A DNA stretch of 64,000 nucleotides from Methylomonas methanica MC09. Lineage in GTDB: Bacteria; Pseudomonadota; Gammaproteobacteria; Methylococcales; Methylomonadaceae. A model generated the notes under the pieces. It had not been told where the DNA came from and did no database searches. It saw only the letters and a list, made by a program, of their open reading frames with translations. Positions within the stretch are counted from its first letter, which is position 1, and each line of letters opens with the position of its first letter. Below, one piece after another: positions 10,439 through 17,421 of the stretch. The stretch covers positions 4,987,682 to 5,051,681 of the forward strand of contig NC_015572.1 in assembly GCF_000214665.1 (NCBI RefSeq), in the 5' to 3' direction. The position numbers and the translations under genes were made by a program.

Positions 10439-10474
10439 AAATCCAACTAATCACACAGTTAATTGGGTGGATTT
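10439..10474 (+). terminator. Hairpin after the diguanylate cyclase gene
   Basis: Arms AAATCCAACTAAT and ATTGGGTGGATTT pair over 13 positions with two mismatches around a 10-base loop, 11 bases past the stop. The T-run is poor (AGTTTA). It also marks the left border of the cassette array; no good attC could be found here for the last cassette. Confidence 0.4.
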
Positions 10475-10492
10475 AGTTTAAAGCTGCCGGCT

Positions 10493-10801
10493 TTAGCCAC
10501 TCCCGTTTGAATGACGGGTTAGCCATTTGAGCAACCCGAAAGCAACAGCCCACCAAATTAAGAAGAAAACGCCGCCGAGAATAATTAGATGAGAGCGCAA
10601 TGGCGGAATAAAGGCGGCAAGAATTGGGGCGGCGATGAACTCGCCGTGGCCTGAAACTATGATGAAGCCAAGGCCCAGTGCGGAACAAATCGCCCTCAGA
10701 TGCAACCTTATTTGAGCGGACGAGATCACTCCGGTAATACCCCAAGCGCATGCAAACAACAGTGCGCCATAAACAAAAAGATGAATTTGCTCGATGCGCA
10801 T
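10493..10801 (-). CDS. Cassette-encoded small membrane protein, 102 aa
   Basis: No named function. Hydropathy read by eye gives three membrane segments (about residues 8-28, 36-62 and 72-93) with a short basic C-terminal tail KWLTRHSNGSG. It starts MRIEQIHLFVYGALLFACAWG. The gene immediately follows an attC site and is the last in the cassette array, lying against the hairpin of the diguanylate cyclase gene. Single-gene cassettes encoding small unknown membrane proteins are frequent in chromosomal integrons. It probably depends on read-through or a promoter from upstream cassettes. Confidence 0.65.
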   Translation of the reverse strand: MRIEQIHLFVYGALLFACAWGITGVISSAQIRLHLRAICSALGLGFIIVSGHGEFIAAPILAAFIPPLRSHLIILGGVFFLIWWAVAFGLLKWLTRHSNGSG

Positions 10802-10820
10802 ATCAGTTAGTACCGGATAT

Positions 10821-10864
10821 GGCTAACGCAAAGCCAAGCCGACCGCCGAAGCAGCGGGTTAGGC
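10821..10864 (-). repeat. attC site 1 (short, 44 bp)
   Basis: Read on the minus strand it begins GCCTAAC (R'') and ends GTTAGCC (R'), enclosing a GC-rich imperfect stem. It lies exactly between two cassette genes, 4 bases past the stop of the 110-codon gene. It is shorter than most attC sites and could be partly degraded. Confidence 0.65.
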
Positions 10865-10867
10865 GAT

Positions 10868-11200
10868 TTAATCACCATTGCCAATACCTAAATCCCAGAG
10901 TACATCGCATTTGCTACAGTATGCGCTCCAATTGTCTGGAGTTTCCTTTCTTGAGCTCTTGGTTTTTGTTTTGCCATGACAGGTTGGGCATGGAACATGG
11001 TATAGCTTATAAAAGGACATGGCGAAAACTAGGCAGCCATATCCAAGAATGAAAATTACTATGTACCCAATAAGATAGCTATTGCGCGTTAAAAACTCAT
11101 TAGCCATATAGGCACCTGCCTGACTGGCGATTAGTAGCAACCCAAGAAAAATAAAGTGTTTTTTGGGGATGGCAAAATTTTCATGTTTTTTAACACGCAT
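10868..11200 (-). CDS. Cassette-encoded membrane protein with zinc-ribbon-like cysteines
   Basis: A 110-residue protein of unknown function. It has a basic N-terminus (MRVKKHENF), two membrane segments (about 16-36 and 42-64), then a cytoplasmic or external tail with two CxxC pairs, PCPTCHG and YCSKCD, about 25 residues apart, which together could hold one zinc ion. The cassette layout is clear, with attC sites on both sides. There is no recognisable family and no obvious ribosome site. The zinc-ribbon reading is inference from the cysteine spacing only. Confidence 0.65.
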   Translation of the reverse strand: MRVKKHENFAIPKKHFIFLGLLLIASQAGAYMANEFLTRNSYLIGYIVIFILGYGCLVFAMSFYKLYHVPCPTCHGKTKTKSSRKETPDNWSAYCSKCDVLWDLGIGNGD

Positions 11201-11219
11201 AGCGAAAATTTTATGTTCC

Positions 11220-11295
11220 GTCTAACGCTGTAAATAACCTGACGCGAAAAGCGCACAGCAGTTTTTGCGGTCCGAGTTAATTTGCCTTGTTATGA
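11220..11295 (-). repeat. attC site 2
   Basis: 76 bp. On the minus strand it runs from TCATAAC (R'', containing the TAA stop of the acetyltransferase gene) to GTTAGAC (R'), with the common AACAAGGC and GCGTTAG flanks. The inner part is imperfectly palindromic (AAAACTGCTGTGCGC / GCGCACAGCAG). This is a classic cassette junction. Confidence 0.8.
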
Positions 11296-11727
11296 GTTCC
11301 ATTCCAATTTGTAAAACGCCTTATCTTCATCAAACTGTTTAAAACCCAATTTAATGTAAAAGTGCTTGACTGGATTAGCTTTTATAACACTAAGTTTTAA
11401 AGGCAACGACTTCTTTCTGGCTGTATCTTGAAGGTATTCGATTATTCTTCTTCCTATGCCTTGCTGCTGGTACTCTGGTTTGATAATGATAATTTCCAAC
11501 CAAAAGTGGTCGTCATTTTGATTTAAGACGAACCCGCCAAATTCCTTACGCCCTGCACTGATTATTATCCACTTCGTTGGGCTTAAGTTCTCGCAAAACC
11601 CTTTTCTTTGAAATGACTCATCCCAGCCCCAAGTAGCCTCAATACATGGCTTCATTGTTTTACAGTAAAGATCATAAAGCCATTCCTGATCTCTCTGTTC
11701 ACCATTCCTAATCTGGTAACCTTTCAT
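11290..11727 (-). CDS. GNAT-family N-acetyltransferase (cassette cargo)
   Basis: A 145-residue acetyl-CoA-dependent acyltransferase. The GNAT core is visible: FWLEIIIIKPEYQQQGIGRRIIEYLQD (beta4, the Q/RxxGxG/A pantetheine loop QQQGIG, helix alpha3), then LKLSVIKANPVKHFYIKLGFKQ (beta5 and alpha4). The substrate is unknown; cassette GNATs include antibiotic- and toxin-modifying enzymes, but nothing here points to one. ATG 11727 gives the usual family length; ATG 11742, inside the attC box, would add five residues. The stop codon lies within attC 2. Confidence 0.85.
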   Translation of the reverse strand: MKGYQIRNGEQRDQEWLYDLYCKTMKPCIEATWGWDESFQRKGFCENLSPTKWIIISAGRKEFGGFVLNQNDDHFWLEIIIIKPEYQQQGIGRRIIEYLQDTARKKSLPLKLSVIKANPVKHFYIKLGFKQFDEDKAFYKLEWNS

Positions 11728-11739
11728 GGTTTCACGACT

Positions 11740-11855
11740 CATAACGCCCCAATCACCGGACCGGCGAAGTGGAGCAATTTTTGTGGTACAAGAGCGGAGC
11801 GATACCACAAAAATTGTGGAGCGTAGCTGGCTCCGCGTGCATTGGCTTGTTATGC
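11740..11855 (-). repeat. attC site 3 (long)
   Basis: 116 bp. On the minus strand it begins GCATAACAAGCC and ends GGGCGTTATGAG. The interior is a long imperfect hairpin: CCACAATTTTTGTGGTA is followed by TACCACAAAAATTG about 15 bases on. Size and form recall the long attC repeats of chromosomal integrons such as those of Vibrio. Confidence 0.8.
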
Positions 11856-11890
11856 GCATGTTGCACTTGTAAGTTGATTTTAGGCTCTGT

Positions 11891-12226
11891 CTATTCTGAA
11901 AAATATTGATATTTCGATACAATGTTTCCCTCTTTAGAAAACCCGAAACCATATGCATGCAGGAAAAAATTGTATCTTATCCAATCAACACATTCGCCTT
12001 TATTATCACCCAACAAATGTCCATCATCACCCCACCAAAGCCATTTTCCACATTGCTCGCTACCATCAGGTTTACCTAGCACTGCGATAATCGATTTTTT
12101 ACTGTCCCCCATTTTTGCCGATTTGAAAACTCTATCAACTTTGTTCTCACTATAAAAACACAGAGAAGGATAGATGCCTAAAATAGCAAGTGTTAGTAGC
12201 ACAACAATTATTTTATTTTTTTTCAT
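11891..12226 (-). CDS. Cassette-encoded exported or membrane-anchored protein, 111 aa
   Basis: No named function. The N-terminus MKKNKIIVVLLTLAILGIYP is a signal peptide or single membrane anchor. The mature part has SAKMGDSKKSIIAVLGKPDG, resembling the start of the SmpA/OmlA-type BamE fold in which a G-D/M-S...V...LG-P motif is common; this is a weak resemblance only. A Trp-rich stretch KWLWWGDDGH follows. Flanked by attC sites 3 and 4, it is a single-gene cassette. Confidence 0.65.
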   Translation of the reverse strand: MKKNKIIVVLLTLAILGIYPSLCFYSENKVDRVFKSAKMGDSKKSIIAVLGKPDGSEQCGKWLWWGDDGHLLGDNKGECVDWIRYNFFLHAYGFGFSKEGNIVSKYQYFSE

Positions 12227-12264
12227 CCGCTAAATCTTTTGAACACTTCGATTAACGTTCGGCC

Positions 12265-12352
12265 GCATAACGATGAATATAACTGGCGGCTAAAAGTATT
12301 GCGTCGATAGGAGCAATGCTTTTAGCCGTCCGCGTTAATATTTTTGTTAAAT
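12265..12352 (-). repeat. attC site 4
   Basis: 88 bp. On the minus strand it runs from ATTTAAC (R'') to GTTATGC (R'). The interior holds a long inverted repeat: GGCTAAAAGCATTG pairs with CAATACTTTTAGCC with one mismatch. It lies 11 bases from the stop of the next cassette gene. Confidence 0.78.
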
Positions 12353-12363
12353 TGTTTCAAATA

Positions 12364-12675
12364 TTAAAGAAAATTCCTATAAAATTTAATAGCGAATAAA
12401 ATAGCAAAAATACCGCCGACAGCAGAAAAAGATATTTGTACTATTGCATTAAATTCAGTTGATTTTTCAGCTAAGTAATCTCTATAAACTCTTAAACCAA
12501 CAGATAGCATTAAATTTGTGGCGAAAATAACCCATGCTAAAAGTGCAACATTCATTTCTTCAATAGTTAATTTTTCCCCCGTTTCTTTTGTACTTACAAT
12601 AAACATAAGAATTGAAGCTCCTGAAACCCAAAGAATATCAACTGCCCATTGTATTACCCTAAATTTATTTATCAT
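12364..12675 (-). CDS. Cassette-encoded membrane protein, 103 aa
   Basis: Unknown function. Three hydrophobic segments are seen (about 7-27, 41-62 and 78-98), with a short basic C-terminus KFYRNFL. It is strongly AT-rich compared with the chromosomal genes around the array, which fits foreign cassette origin. ATG 12675 is preferred to one six codons upstream because it starts the first amphipathic stretch. Just upstream lie two copies of a palindromic element (12701 and 12772) that could control it. Confidence 0.6.
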   Translation of the reverse strand: MINKFRVIQWAVDILWVSGASILMFIVSTKETGEKLTIEEMNVALLAWVIFATNLMLSVGLRVYRDYLAEKSTEFNAIVQISFSAVGGIFAILFAIKFYRNFL

Positions 12676-12700
12676 ACATGGAAATTTAACCATTGATTAT

Positions 12701-12787
12701 CAGGCAAACATGCCTGCATATTCGGAAAATCGGGTATATTTGCCTTGATAACTTGATATTAGCCGGTAAATCAGGCAAATTTGCCTG
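12701..12787. promoter_or_regulatory. Two palindromic boxes, CAGGCAAAYRTGCCTG type
   Basis: CAGGCAAACATGCCTG (12701-12716) and the perfect palindrome CAGGCAAATTTGCCTG (12772-12787) share the surrounding context AT-box-CRTATT and lie 71 bases apart, about seven DNA turns. A half site, ATTTGCCT, lies between them at about 12738. They sit 26 and 97 bases before the start of the 103-codon membrane protein. The arrangement suits an operator pair for a dimeric regulator; no regulator gene is adjacent. Confidence 0.45.
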
Positions 12788-12901
12788 CGTATTAATGCTT
12801 AGCGACTGACTATAGACGATAATGCGCCTCCGTCAAGCGCATCCAGTCGGCAACAAAAAAATACAGCCGATTTTTTGCAGTTCTTATTCTGACAACCCGG
12901 C

Positions 12902-13007
12902 TCAATCCCTTACGAACTCGGCGATCTTCTGCCGGTAGAACTCGTAGATCCGATTAGCGGTAGCGTAATCGGAGGAATGAAAGTCGTCACATTCGTACGA
13001 TTACGCA
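12902..13007 (-). pseudogene. C-terminal fragment of an unidentified gene
   Basis: An open frame of about 34 codons ends HSSDYATANRIYEFYRQKIAEF plus three residues and a TGA stop. It reads like the natural C-terminus of a protein, but a TAA stop lies in frame immediately upstream and no start is available. I take it as the remnant of a cassette gene cut by recombination. The parent family is not recognised. Confidence 0.35.
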
Positions 13008-13063
13008 AAGCTAAACGTCGCTAGGTAGGCTGTTTACACCGATGCGGACATTGTGGTTAGTGG

Positions 13064-14047
13064 TTAGCGGTTTACGTCCACGACCACGCGTCCTCGAACT
13101 TCACCGTTGAGGAGCCGCGCAGCGAGGGGCATCACTTCGCTCAGGCCGATTTCGTTGCTGATCGCGGCCAGTTTCGAGATATCGAGATCGCTCCCCAATC
13201 GTCGCCATGCTTCCAGTCGCTCACGCCGGGGGCACATCACGCTGTCAATGCCTGCCAGCGTCACGCCACGCAGGATGAACGGCGCGACGGTGGCCGGGAA
13301 ATCCATGCCACCCGCCAGCCCACAAGCTGCGACGACGCCTCGATATTTGGTAGACGCGCAGACATTCGCAAGCGTATGGCTGCCCACGACATCCACCGCG
13401 CCGGCCCATCGCTCCTTGCCAAGGGGTTTGCCAGGTGTTTCGAATAGCGCGCGGTCCAACACCTCCACCGCGCCCAAGCTCGTGAGGTAATCAGCTTCCG
13501 CCGGCCTGCCGCTCACTGCGACGACTCTGAAGCCAAGCCGGGACAGAATCGCCGTGGCCACGCTGCCCACGCCGCCTGCGGCGCCAGTCACGAGAATCTC
13601 TCCATCGGAGGGCGTGACGCCGTGCCGCTCCAGCGTCAGCACGCAAAGCATCGCGGTGTAACCCGCGGTACCGATGGCCATCGCTTGTTGCGGCGTAAAC
13701 TGTTCCGGCAGCGGCACCAACCAGTCGCCGTTTATGCGCGCCTTTTGAGCAAGGCCGCCCCAGTGGGTTTCGCCGACTCCCCAGCCATTCAGGATCACCG
13801 AATCGCCGGTTTTGTAGTCGGGATGCGTCGAGTGCCCTACCGTCCCGGCCAGATCAATGCCGGGCACCATCGGAAACTTGCGCACCACCGGCCCCTTGCC
13901 CGTGATGGCCAGCGCGTCCTTGTAGTTGAGCGTCGAATGGCTCACCCGCACCGTCACATCGCCTTCGGGCAATCCTGCTTCGTCGAGGTCGGTTAGTGAC
14001 GCGCGGTAACCTGCTTCGTCTTTCTCAATCAAAATGCCTTTGAACAT
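13064..14047 (-). CDS. acuI: AcuI/YhdH-type medium-chain quinone/acrylyl-CoA reductase
   Basis: A 327-residue zinc-independent medium-chain dehydrogenase/reductase of the YhdH/AcuI group, which reduces acryloyl-CoA or related enoyl/quinone substrates with NADPH. Visible are the GroES-like N-terminal domain ([33 protein letters not shown]), the Rossmann motif [20 protein letters not shown] (about 152-171) and the C-terminal [11 protein letters not shown] segment typical of the group. It is GC-rich, unlike the AT-rich cassettes beside it, so it probably came from another donor. At almost 1 kb it is large for cassette cargo. An attC-like sequence lies on its 5' side and a degraded one possibly on its 3' side. 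Confidence 0.88.
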   Translation of the reverse strand: MFKGILIEKDEAGYRASLTDLDEAGLPEGDVTVRVSHSTLNYKDALAITGKGPVVRKFPMVPGIDLAGTVGHSTHPDYKTGDSVILNGWGVGETHWGGLAQKARINGDWLVPLPEQFTPQQAMAIGTAGYTAMLCVLTLERHGVTPSDGEILVTGAAGGVGSVATAILSRLGFRVVAVSGRPAEADYLTSLGAVEVLDRALFETPGKPLGKERWAGAVDVVGSHTLANVCASTKYRGVVAACGLAGGMDFPATVAPFILRGVTLAGIDSVMCPRRERLEAWRRLGSDLDISKLAAISNEIGLSEVMPLAARLLNGEVRGRVVVDVNR

Positions 14048-14105
14048 GGGTTTGTGTTTCTCCGTTTAGCTTAGATCAACCGCGGGTTAGCGATGCCAAC
14101 GTTAG

Positions 14106-14156
14106 CCATAACCGGCGCGTTGACCAAGATCGTCCGTGATGATGGCGTGGTTAGGG
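14106..14156 (-). repeat. Probable attC site 5 (imperfect)
   Basis: On the minus strand it runs from CCCTAAC to GTTATGG, about 51 bp, with an imperfect GC-rich interior. It sits in the expected place, 10 bases past the stop of the 204-codon cassette gene and before acuI. A second GTTAGC/GTTGGC box follows at 14087-14105, so the exact right edge is uncertain. Confidence 0.5.
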
Positions 14157-14165
14157 ATCATTACT

Positions 14166-14780
14166 TTAATCAAAGCGAGCCCACTTGCTATTAGTAATGT
14201 TCTCACCTTCACCCACTGTGAAACTACACTCGTCTGAATTTAACCAGCGGCCAAAGGATTCGAAGTCTTGCACACGATGAAGCTCGGGCAGCGGGCTTCT
14301 TTGTGGTTCTGAGAAGTCGAAGAATACAAGCTCGTATGGGCATGCCCAAAAACATCCTTCGACGGCGAGAGTTCGCCCATCTGGTGACGGGTGGACAGCC
14401 GCCCAGCAAAAACCGTGACCTTTGAATGCTTCCGCGGGAAAGGTAACGATGTTAGTACCAAGCGCCGGCTCGATAACGTTGTAGCCTTGGTAGTCTTCAC
14501 CACAAAGAAGAAACTCCCTTCCAGTCTGTTGTACCACCCAGGTAAACCAGAACATGCCGTAATTTCGTATGATATCGGTGATTACCTGTCCGGTTGCAAC
14601 GTACCGAAGTATACCTCGGCTGTAGTTCCATGAGTCTTTCCAACCGCTATAGGTCGAGATTTCTAGCGAAAAAACACCGGACGGCGAGACATGAACTTCA
14701 GTTGAGGTCTTATCCAGAAACATTTTTGCAAAATGTTCCAAGATTTCTTCTCGCCACTCTGTGTAGCTACTGATGGTCAT
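14166..14780 (-). CDS. Cassette-encoded hypothetical protein, 204 aa
   Basis: No named family. It is a soluble protein with many aromatic residues (SYSGWKDSWNYSRGILRYV, NYGMFWFTWVVQQTGREFLLCGEDYQGYNVIE) and a beta-rich central region with VHPSPDGRTLAVEGCFWACPYELVFFDFS. That segment recalls a propeller-like or immunity-protein-like repeat, but this is only an impression. There is no signal peptide. ATG 14780 is chosen over an upstream TTG that lies inside attC 6. The single-gene cassette layout is clear. Confidence 0.7.
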   Translation of the reverse strand: MTISSYTEWREEILEHFAKMFLDKTSTEVHVSPSGVFSLEISTYSGWKDSWNYSRGILRYVATGQVITDIIRNYGMFWFTWVVQQTGREFLLCGEDYQGYNVIEPALGTNIVTFPAEAFKGHGFCWAAVHPSPDGRTLAVEGCFWACPYELVFFDFSEPQRSPLPELHRVQDFESFGRWLNSDECSFTVGEGENITNSKWARFD

Positions 14781-14789
14781 GTTGATGAG

Positions 14790-14858
14790 CTCTAACGCCA
14801 AACTCAGCGGACTAATTGAGCGCAGCGAAATTTGATCCGCTGCAGTTTCTTGTTATGA
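14790..14858 (-). repeat. attC site 6
   Basis: 69 bp. On the minus strand it runs from TCATAAC (R'', containing the stop codon of the IS-split cassette gene) to GTTAGAG (R'). The interior AACTGCAGCGGATCAAATT and AGTCCGCTGAGTTTGGC form the usual imperfect stem. It is one of the most canonical sites in the array. Confidence 0.82.
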
Positions 14859-15373
14859 GCCGATACCAATTTCAGGCAACTCGGACAATAGCTCACTTAG
14901 CTCCACTTCTGGATTGAGGTTCTTGGCAATTTCTTCGCTAAATTCGCCATCAAAAACTCTCTCAACCAATGAAAGATCAATTTCTCTTTCATAGTATTCT
15001 GTTGCCCAAGCCTGGTAGTCATTGGGCATCCAGTTAGCTACGACCTCAAGACCGGCCAACCCTCTTACAGGGCCGCCATACTTTACCCAATCAGCCCCCT
15101 CCAAATACCAAATGCAGGAGGCTTTATCCATTGAGAAGGCAGGCTCAGTAACAAACTCACTGTAACCGGACGGTGCTCTAGATTTCGCCTCATCAAGATC
15201 GTGCATTTGACCGTCTTCTGGGCTAAAGCACTTATATGCGGCAAATCCTCCCGACATCCAAAGGAACCACTCTCCTCCACAGCCATCACGGAGAGACGCC
15301 ATCTCTTCGTTATCGGACCATTTAGAATTGTACGAGAAATAACGGTATTGCCACTCTTGCTCGATAATAGCAT

Positions 15374-16453
15374 CTAGTGTAACGTCCTCAACATTTCTTT
15401 AGCTTTGGCGACTTTGGTTAAGATGGCATCTGGAGTCGCCGTCCATTGATAAGGTTTTGGGTGAAGATTGCGATGATCAAGGTACTGCATGATAGCCTGC
15501 TTCAGCTCGTCGACGCTACGTAACACCCCACGCCGGATGCGTTCTTCGGTGATGTCCCGAAAGAATCGCTCAACCAAATTCACCCAGGATGCCGACGTCG
15601 GGGTAAAGTGCATCTGGAAGCGCGGATGCTTGTCCAGCCAGGCTTTCACGTTGGGATGCTTGTGAGTGGCGTAGTTGTCGACGATCAGGTGGACGGCTAA
15701 GTTTTTGTCGGTCCGACGGTCGAGTAGTTTCAGGAATTTCAAGAATTCATCGTTACGGTGTTTGGGTAAACATTCGCCGATCACCGTTCCTTCATGGACA
15801 TTAAGGGCGGCAAACAAGGTGGTGGTACCGTGGCGTTTGTAATCATGTGTCATCGTGCCGTTCTTGCCGGGTTTTATGGGTAAACCCGGTTGCGTGCGAT
15901 CCAGTGCCTGGATCTGGCTTTTCTCATCCACGGAAAACACGATGGCTTTCTCCGGCGGGTCCAAATACAGTCCCACCACGTCCCGTAACTTCTCTTCAAA
16001 CTGCGGGTCGTTCGAGACCTTGAAGCCCTTGACCCGATGCGGCTTTAGCTGGTGCTCCCGCCAAATGCGATGAACAGCCATACGTGAAATACCGACCTGC
16101 TCCGCCATTGTCCGGCAACTCCAGTGGGTGGCATGGGTCGGCTTGCCGGTCAGCGTCAACGTCAACACTTCCTGCACCTTCTCCACCGGCAATGGCGGCA
16201 CTCGCGAGGGCCGCGTCTTACCTTTTTTCAACCCATCGATACCGCACTCCACAAAACGCCGGCGCCATAAATTCAGCGTCGGCGCGCTGATCTTCAGGGT
16301 GTCCATGATCTCCTGCGAAGCTATTCGGTCCGCTGTCATCAATACAATCCGCGCCCGCAACGTCTGCTTCTCGTCTATCGCTCGGCTTTTTACCCACCGA
16401 TTCAACGTAGAACGGTCTTGTTCATTCAAATCAAGTTTCATTGGTGTTCTCAT
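15374..16453 (-). CDS. IS630-family transposase
   Basis: A 359-residue DDE transposase. The N-terminal helix-turn-helix (QEIMDTLKISAPTLNLWRRR) and a second winged helix (CRTMAEQVGISRMAVHRIWRE) bind the ends. The catalytic core shows VFSVDEKSQIQALDRTQPG (first Asp), VHLIVDNYATHKHPNVKAW (second Asp) and ASWVNLVERFFRDITEERI (Glu). Length and motifs match intact IS630 members, so it is probably active. The TAG stop is made of the duplicated target TA plus the next host base, so the reading frame ends outside the element. A shorter start at ATG 16441 is possible. Confidence 0.93.
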   Translation of the reverse strand: MRTPMKLDLNEQDRSTLNRWVKSRAIDEKQTLRARIVLMTADRIASQEIMDTLKISAPTLNLWRRRFVECGIDGLKKGKTRPSRVPPLPVEKVQEVLTLTLTGKPTHATHWSCRTMAEQVGISRMAVHRIWREHQLKPHRVKGFKVSNDPQFEEKLRDVVGLYLDPPEKAIVFSVDEKSQIQALDRTQPGLPIKPGKNGTMTHDYKRHGTTTLFAALNVHEGTVIGECLPKHRNDEFLKFLKLLDRRTDKNLAVHLIVDNYATHKHPNVKAWLDKHPRFQMHFTPTSASWVNLVERFFRDITEERIRRGVLRSVDELKQAIMQYLDHRNLHPKPYQWTATPDAILTKVAKAKEMLRTLH

Positions 16454-16499
16454 GGGGACCAATTCTACTATTAATAATGCTTTGTCGGGGACGTTACAC
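15377..16499 (-). mobile_element. IS630-family insertion sequence, 1123 bp
   Basis: The ends are inverted repeats GTGTAACGTCC(T/C)C, with one mismatch over 13 bp, bordered by a TA target duplication (15375-15376 and 16500-16501) inside a CTAG target, as is known for IS630. It contains one intact transposase and no cargo. It was inserted after the cassette had joined the array, since attC sites remain on both sides of the split gene. Confidence 0.92.
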
Positions 16500-16551
16500 T
16501 AGAAGAGCCAGTGATTTTAATTTATTGCGCAATCGTTCGATCATGACTCAC

Positions 16552-16659
16552 TCATAACGCTAAGCTAAATTGCAGTTTTGGGGGAGCCTTTTTGTGATAG
16601 TGTTTTTTACCACAAAAAGAAGCGACGGAAAAACTGTCAATTTGAGCGTATTGTTAGTT
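16552..16659 (-). repeat. attC site 7
   Basis: 108 bp. On the minus strand it runs from AACTAAC (R'', containing the TAA stop of the 255-codon gene) to GTTATGA (R'). The interior is a long imperfect palindrome: GACAGTTTTTCC and TTTTTGTGGTAAAAAACACTATCACAAAAAGG form stems. It is the most upstream attC found. Confidence 0.78.
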
Positions 16660-17421
16660 TCTTTTGTATATAGATGGGTTGCGCCAATTCCAGTGGACTT
16701 GCTTATAAGCTTCGTTTTCACTTGCCACAAAGGAATTTATGTAGTCTTGCTCAATTAAGTTTTTGTTTTTCTCCAACTCCTCAATGTCCATAGGCGTTAA
16801 CGTAAACTCATATTCATTATCAACTAGATTAAAAGACTCTGGAGATTCAAGTTGAAAAGCAACATTATATTTCCCTGATTTCCAAGTAAAAGCATGCTTA
16901 ATGTAGTTGTGAACATCAATAGCTTCTTGACATTTTAAAAATTTCAGAGGGTCGTAACCCTCTTGCTCTCTATCGTAAGAAAGTCGCTTTATTGCCTTGT
17001 CTTCGATGTCTTTCTTTCCCGCAACGAAAGAAATTTCTTGGCATTGAATTATTCGTTCTTCAACTTCTCGCTGGCTCAATTTAATAGCAAGCACAGAGTT
17101 TTCCTTCTCATAGGGTATGGGACCATCGTTGGTATGCATTTTCATTACTTGCTGTCTTAGGCCCTGCCACTCATAGGTTTTTTCTTCCCCACTCTCGTGA
17201 GTAACATTTATTCTAAAATTTGAGATCACTACATCACGGTTTTTTACTGAAAATGCGATACGCATATTGAATATCGGGCCATATGTGGTGAATCCGATTT
17301 CAGCAATTTTTTGTGTGATTATCCTTACTTCGGGCTTGGTAAAGTATGCCTTAATTAAGGAGATCAAATGAGGAGTCCATGCTAAGGCCCCTAATATTGC
17401 TACCCAGTCAATAATCTTCAA
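16654..17421 (-). CDS. Cassette-encoded hypothetical protein, 255 aa
   Basis: Unknown function. The N-terminus MKIIDWVAILGALAWTPHLISL is probably a membrane anchor. The rest is a soluble domain with beta strands early (IAEIGFTTYGPIFNMRIAFSVKNRDVVISNFRINVTHESGEEKTYEW), which resembles an Ig-like or C2-like sandwich, followed by a charged helical part. It is AT-rich. Its stop lies in attC 7. As the most upstream cassette it would be nearest the integrase side in a complete integron, but there is no integrase upstream. An ACCTCCTATG stretch upstream, read on the minus strand as AGGAGGTTGAAT before the ATG, is a strong ribosome site. Confidence 0.72.
   Translation of the reverse strand: MKIIDWVAILGALAWTPHLISLIKAYFTKPEVRIITQKIAEIGFTTYGPIFNMRIAFSVKNRDVVISNFRINVTHESGEEKTYEWQGLRQQVMKMHTNDGPIPYEKENSVLAIKLSQREVEERIIQCQEISFVAGKKDIEDKAIKRLSYDREQEGYDPLKFLKCQEAIDVHNYIKHAFTWKSGKYNVAFQLESPESFNLVDNEYEFTLTPMDIEELEKNKNLIEQDYINSFVASENEAYKQVHWNWRNPSIYKRN

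Larger units (their letters stand above)
14853..16544 (-). pseudogene. Cassette gene split by an IS630-family insertion
   Basis: When the insertion (15377-16499) and one TA copy are removed, the two flanks join into one open frame of 189 codons: ATG at 16544, then MIERLRNKLKSLALLDAII into EMASLRDGCGGEWFLW, ending PEIGIGS at 14853. Both halves therefore belong to one 188-residue cassette gene of unknown function. As it stands, the 5' piece runs into a TAA four bases inside the element, giving a 16-residue peptide. The 3' piece could be re-initiated at ATG 15302 (149 residues). The product looks soluble and acidic, rich in Trp and Glu. attC 6 and attC 7 flank the whole. Confidence 0.85.
10493..17421 (-). 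mobile_element. Gene-cassette array with attC sites but no integrase (CALIN)
   Basis: Eight successive minus-strand genes or gene remnants are separated by attC-like recombination sites: imperfect palindromes 44-116 bp long, bounded by RYYYAAC and GTTRRRY core boxes, always at the 3' end of each gene and all in the same orientation. At least three cassette stop codons (11290, 14853, 16654) are formed inside the R'' box, as is typical of integron cassettes. No tyrosine recombinase (IntI) is readable at either flank inside the window. One cassette has been interrupted by an IS630-family element. The array appears to end near 17.42 kb, where an integrase/attI side would be expected for this orientation but is absent. 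Confidence 0.8.

Noticed and set aside
13009-13066. Possible attC between acuI and the 103-codon gene (CGCTAAC ... GTTTAGC on the minus strand)
   Set aside because: Core boxes are imperfect and I could not see a convincing inner stem; a decayed site is possible but not supported enough to list.
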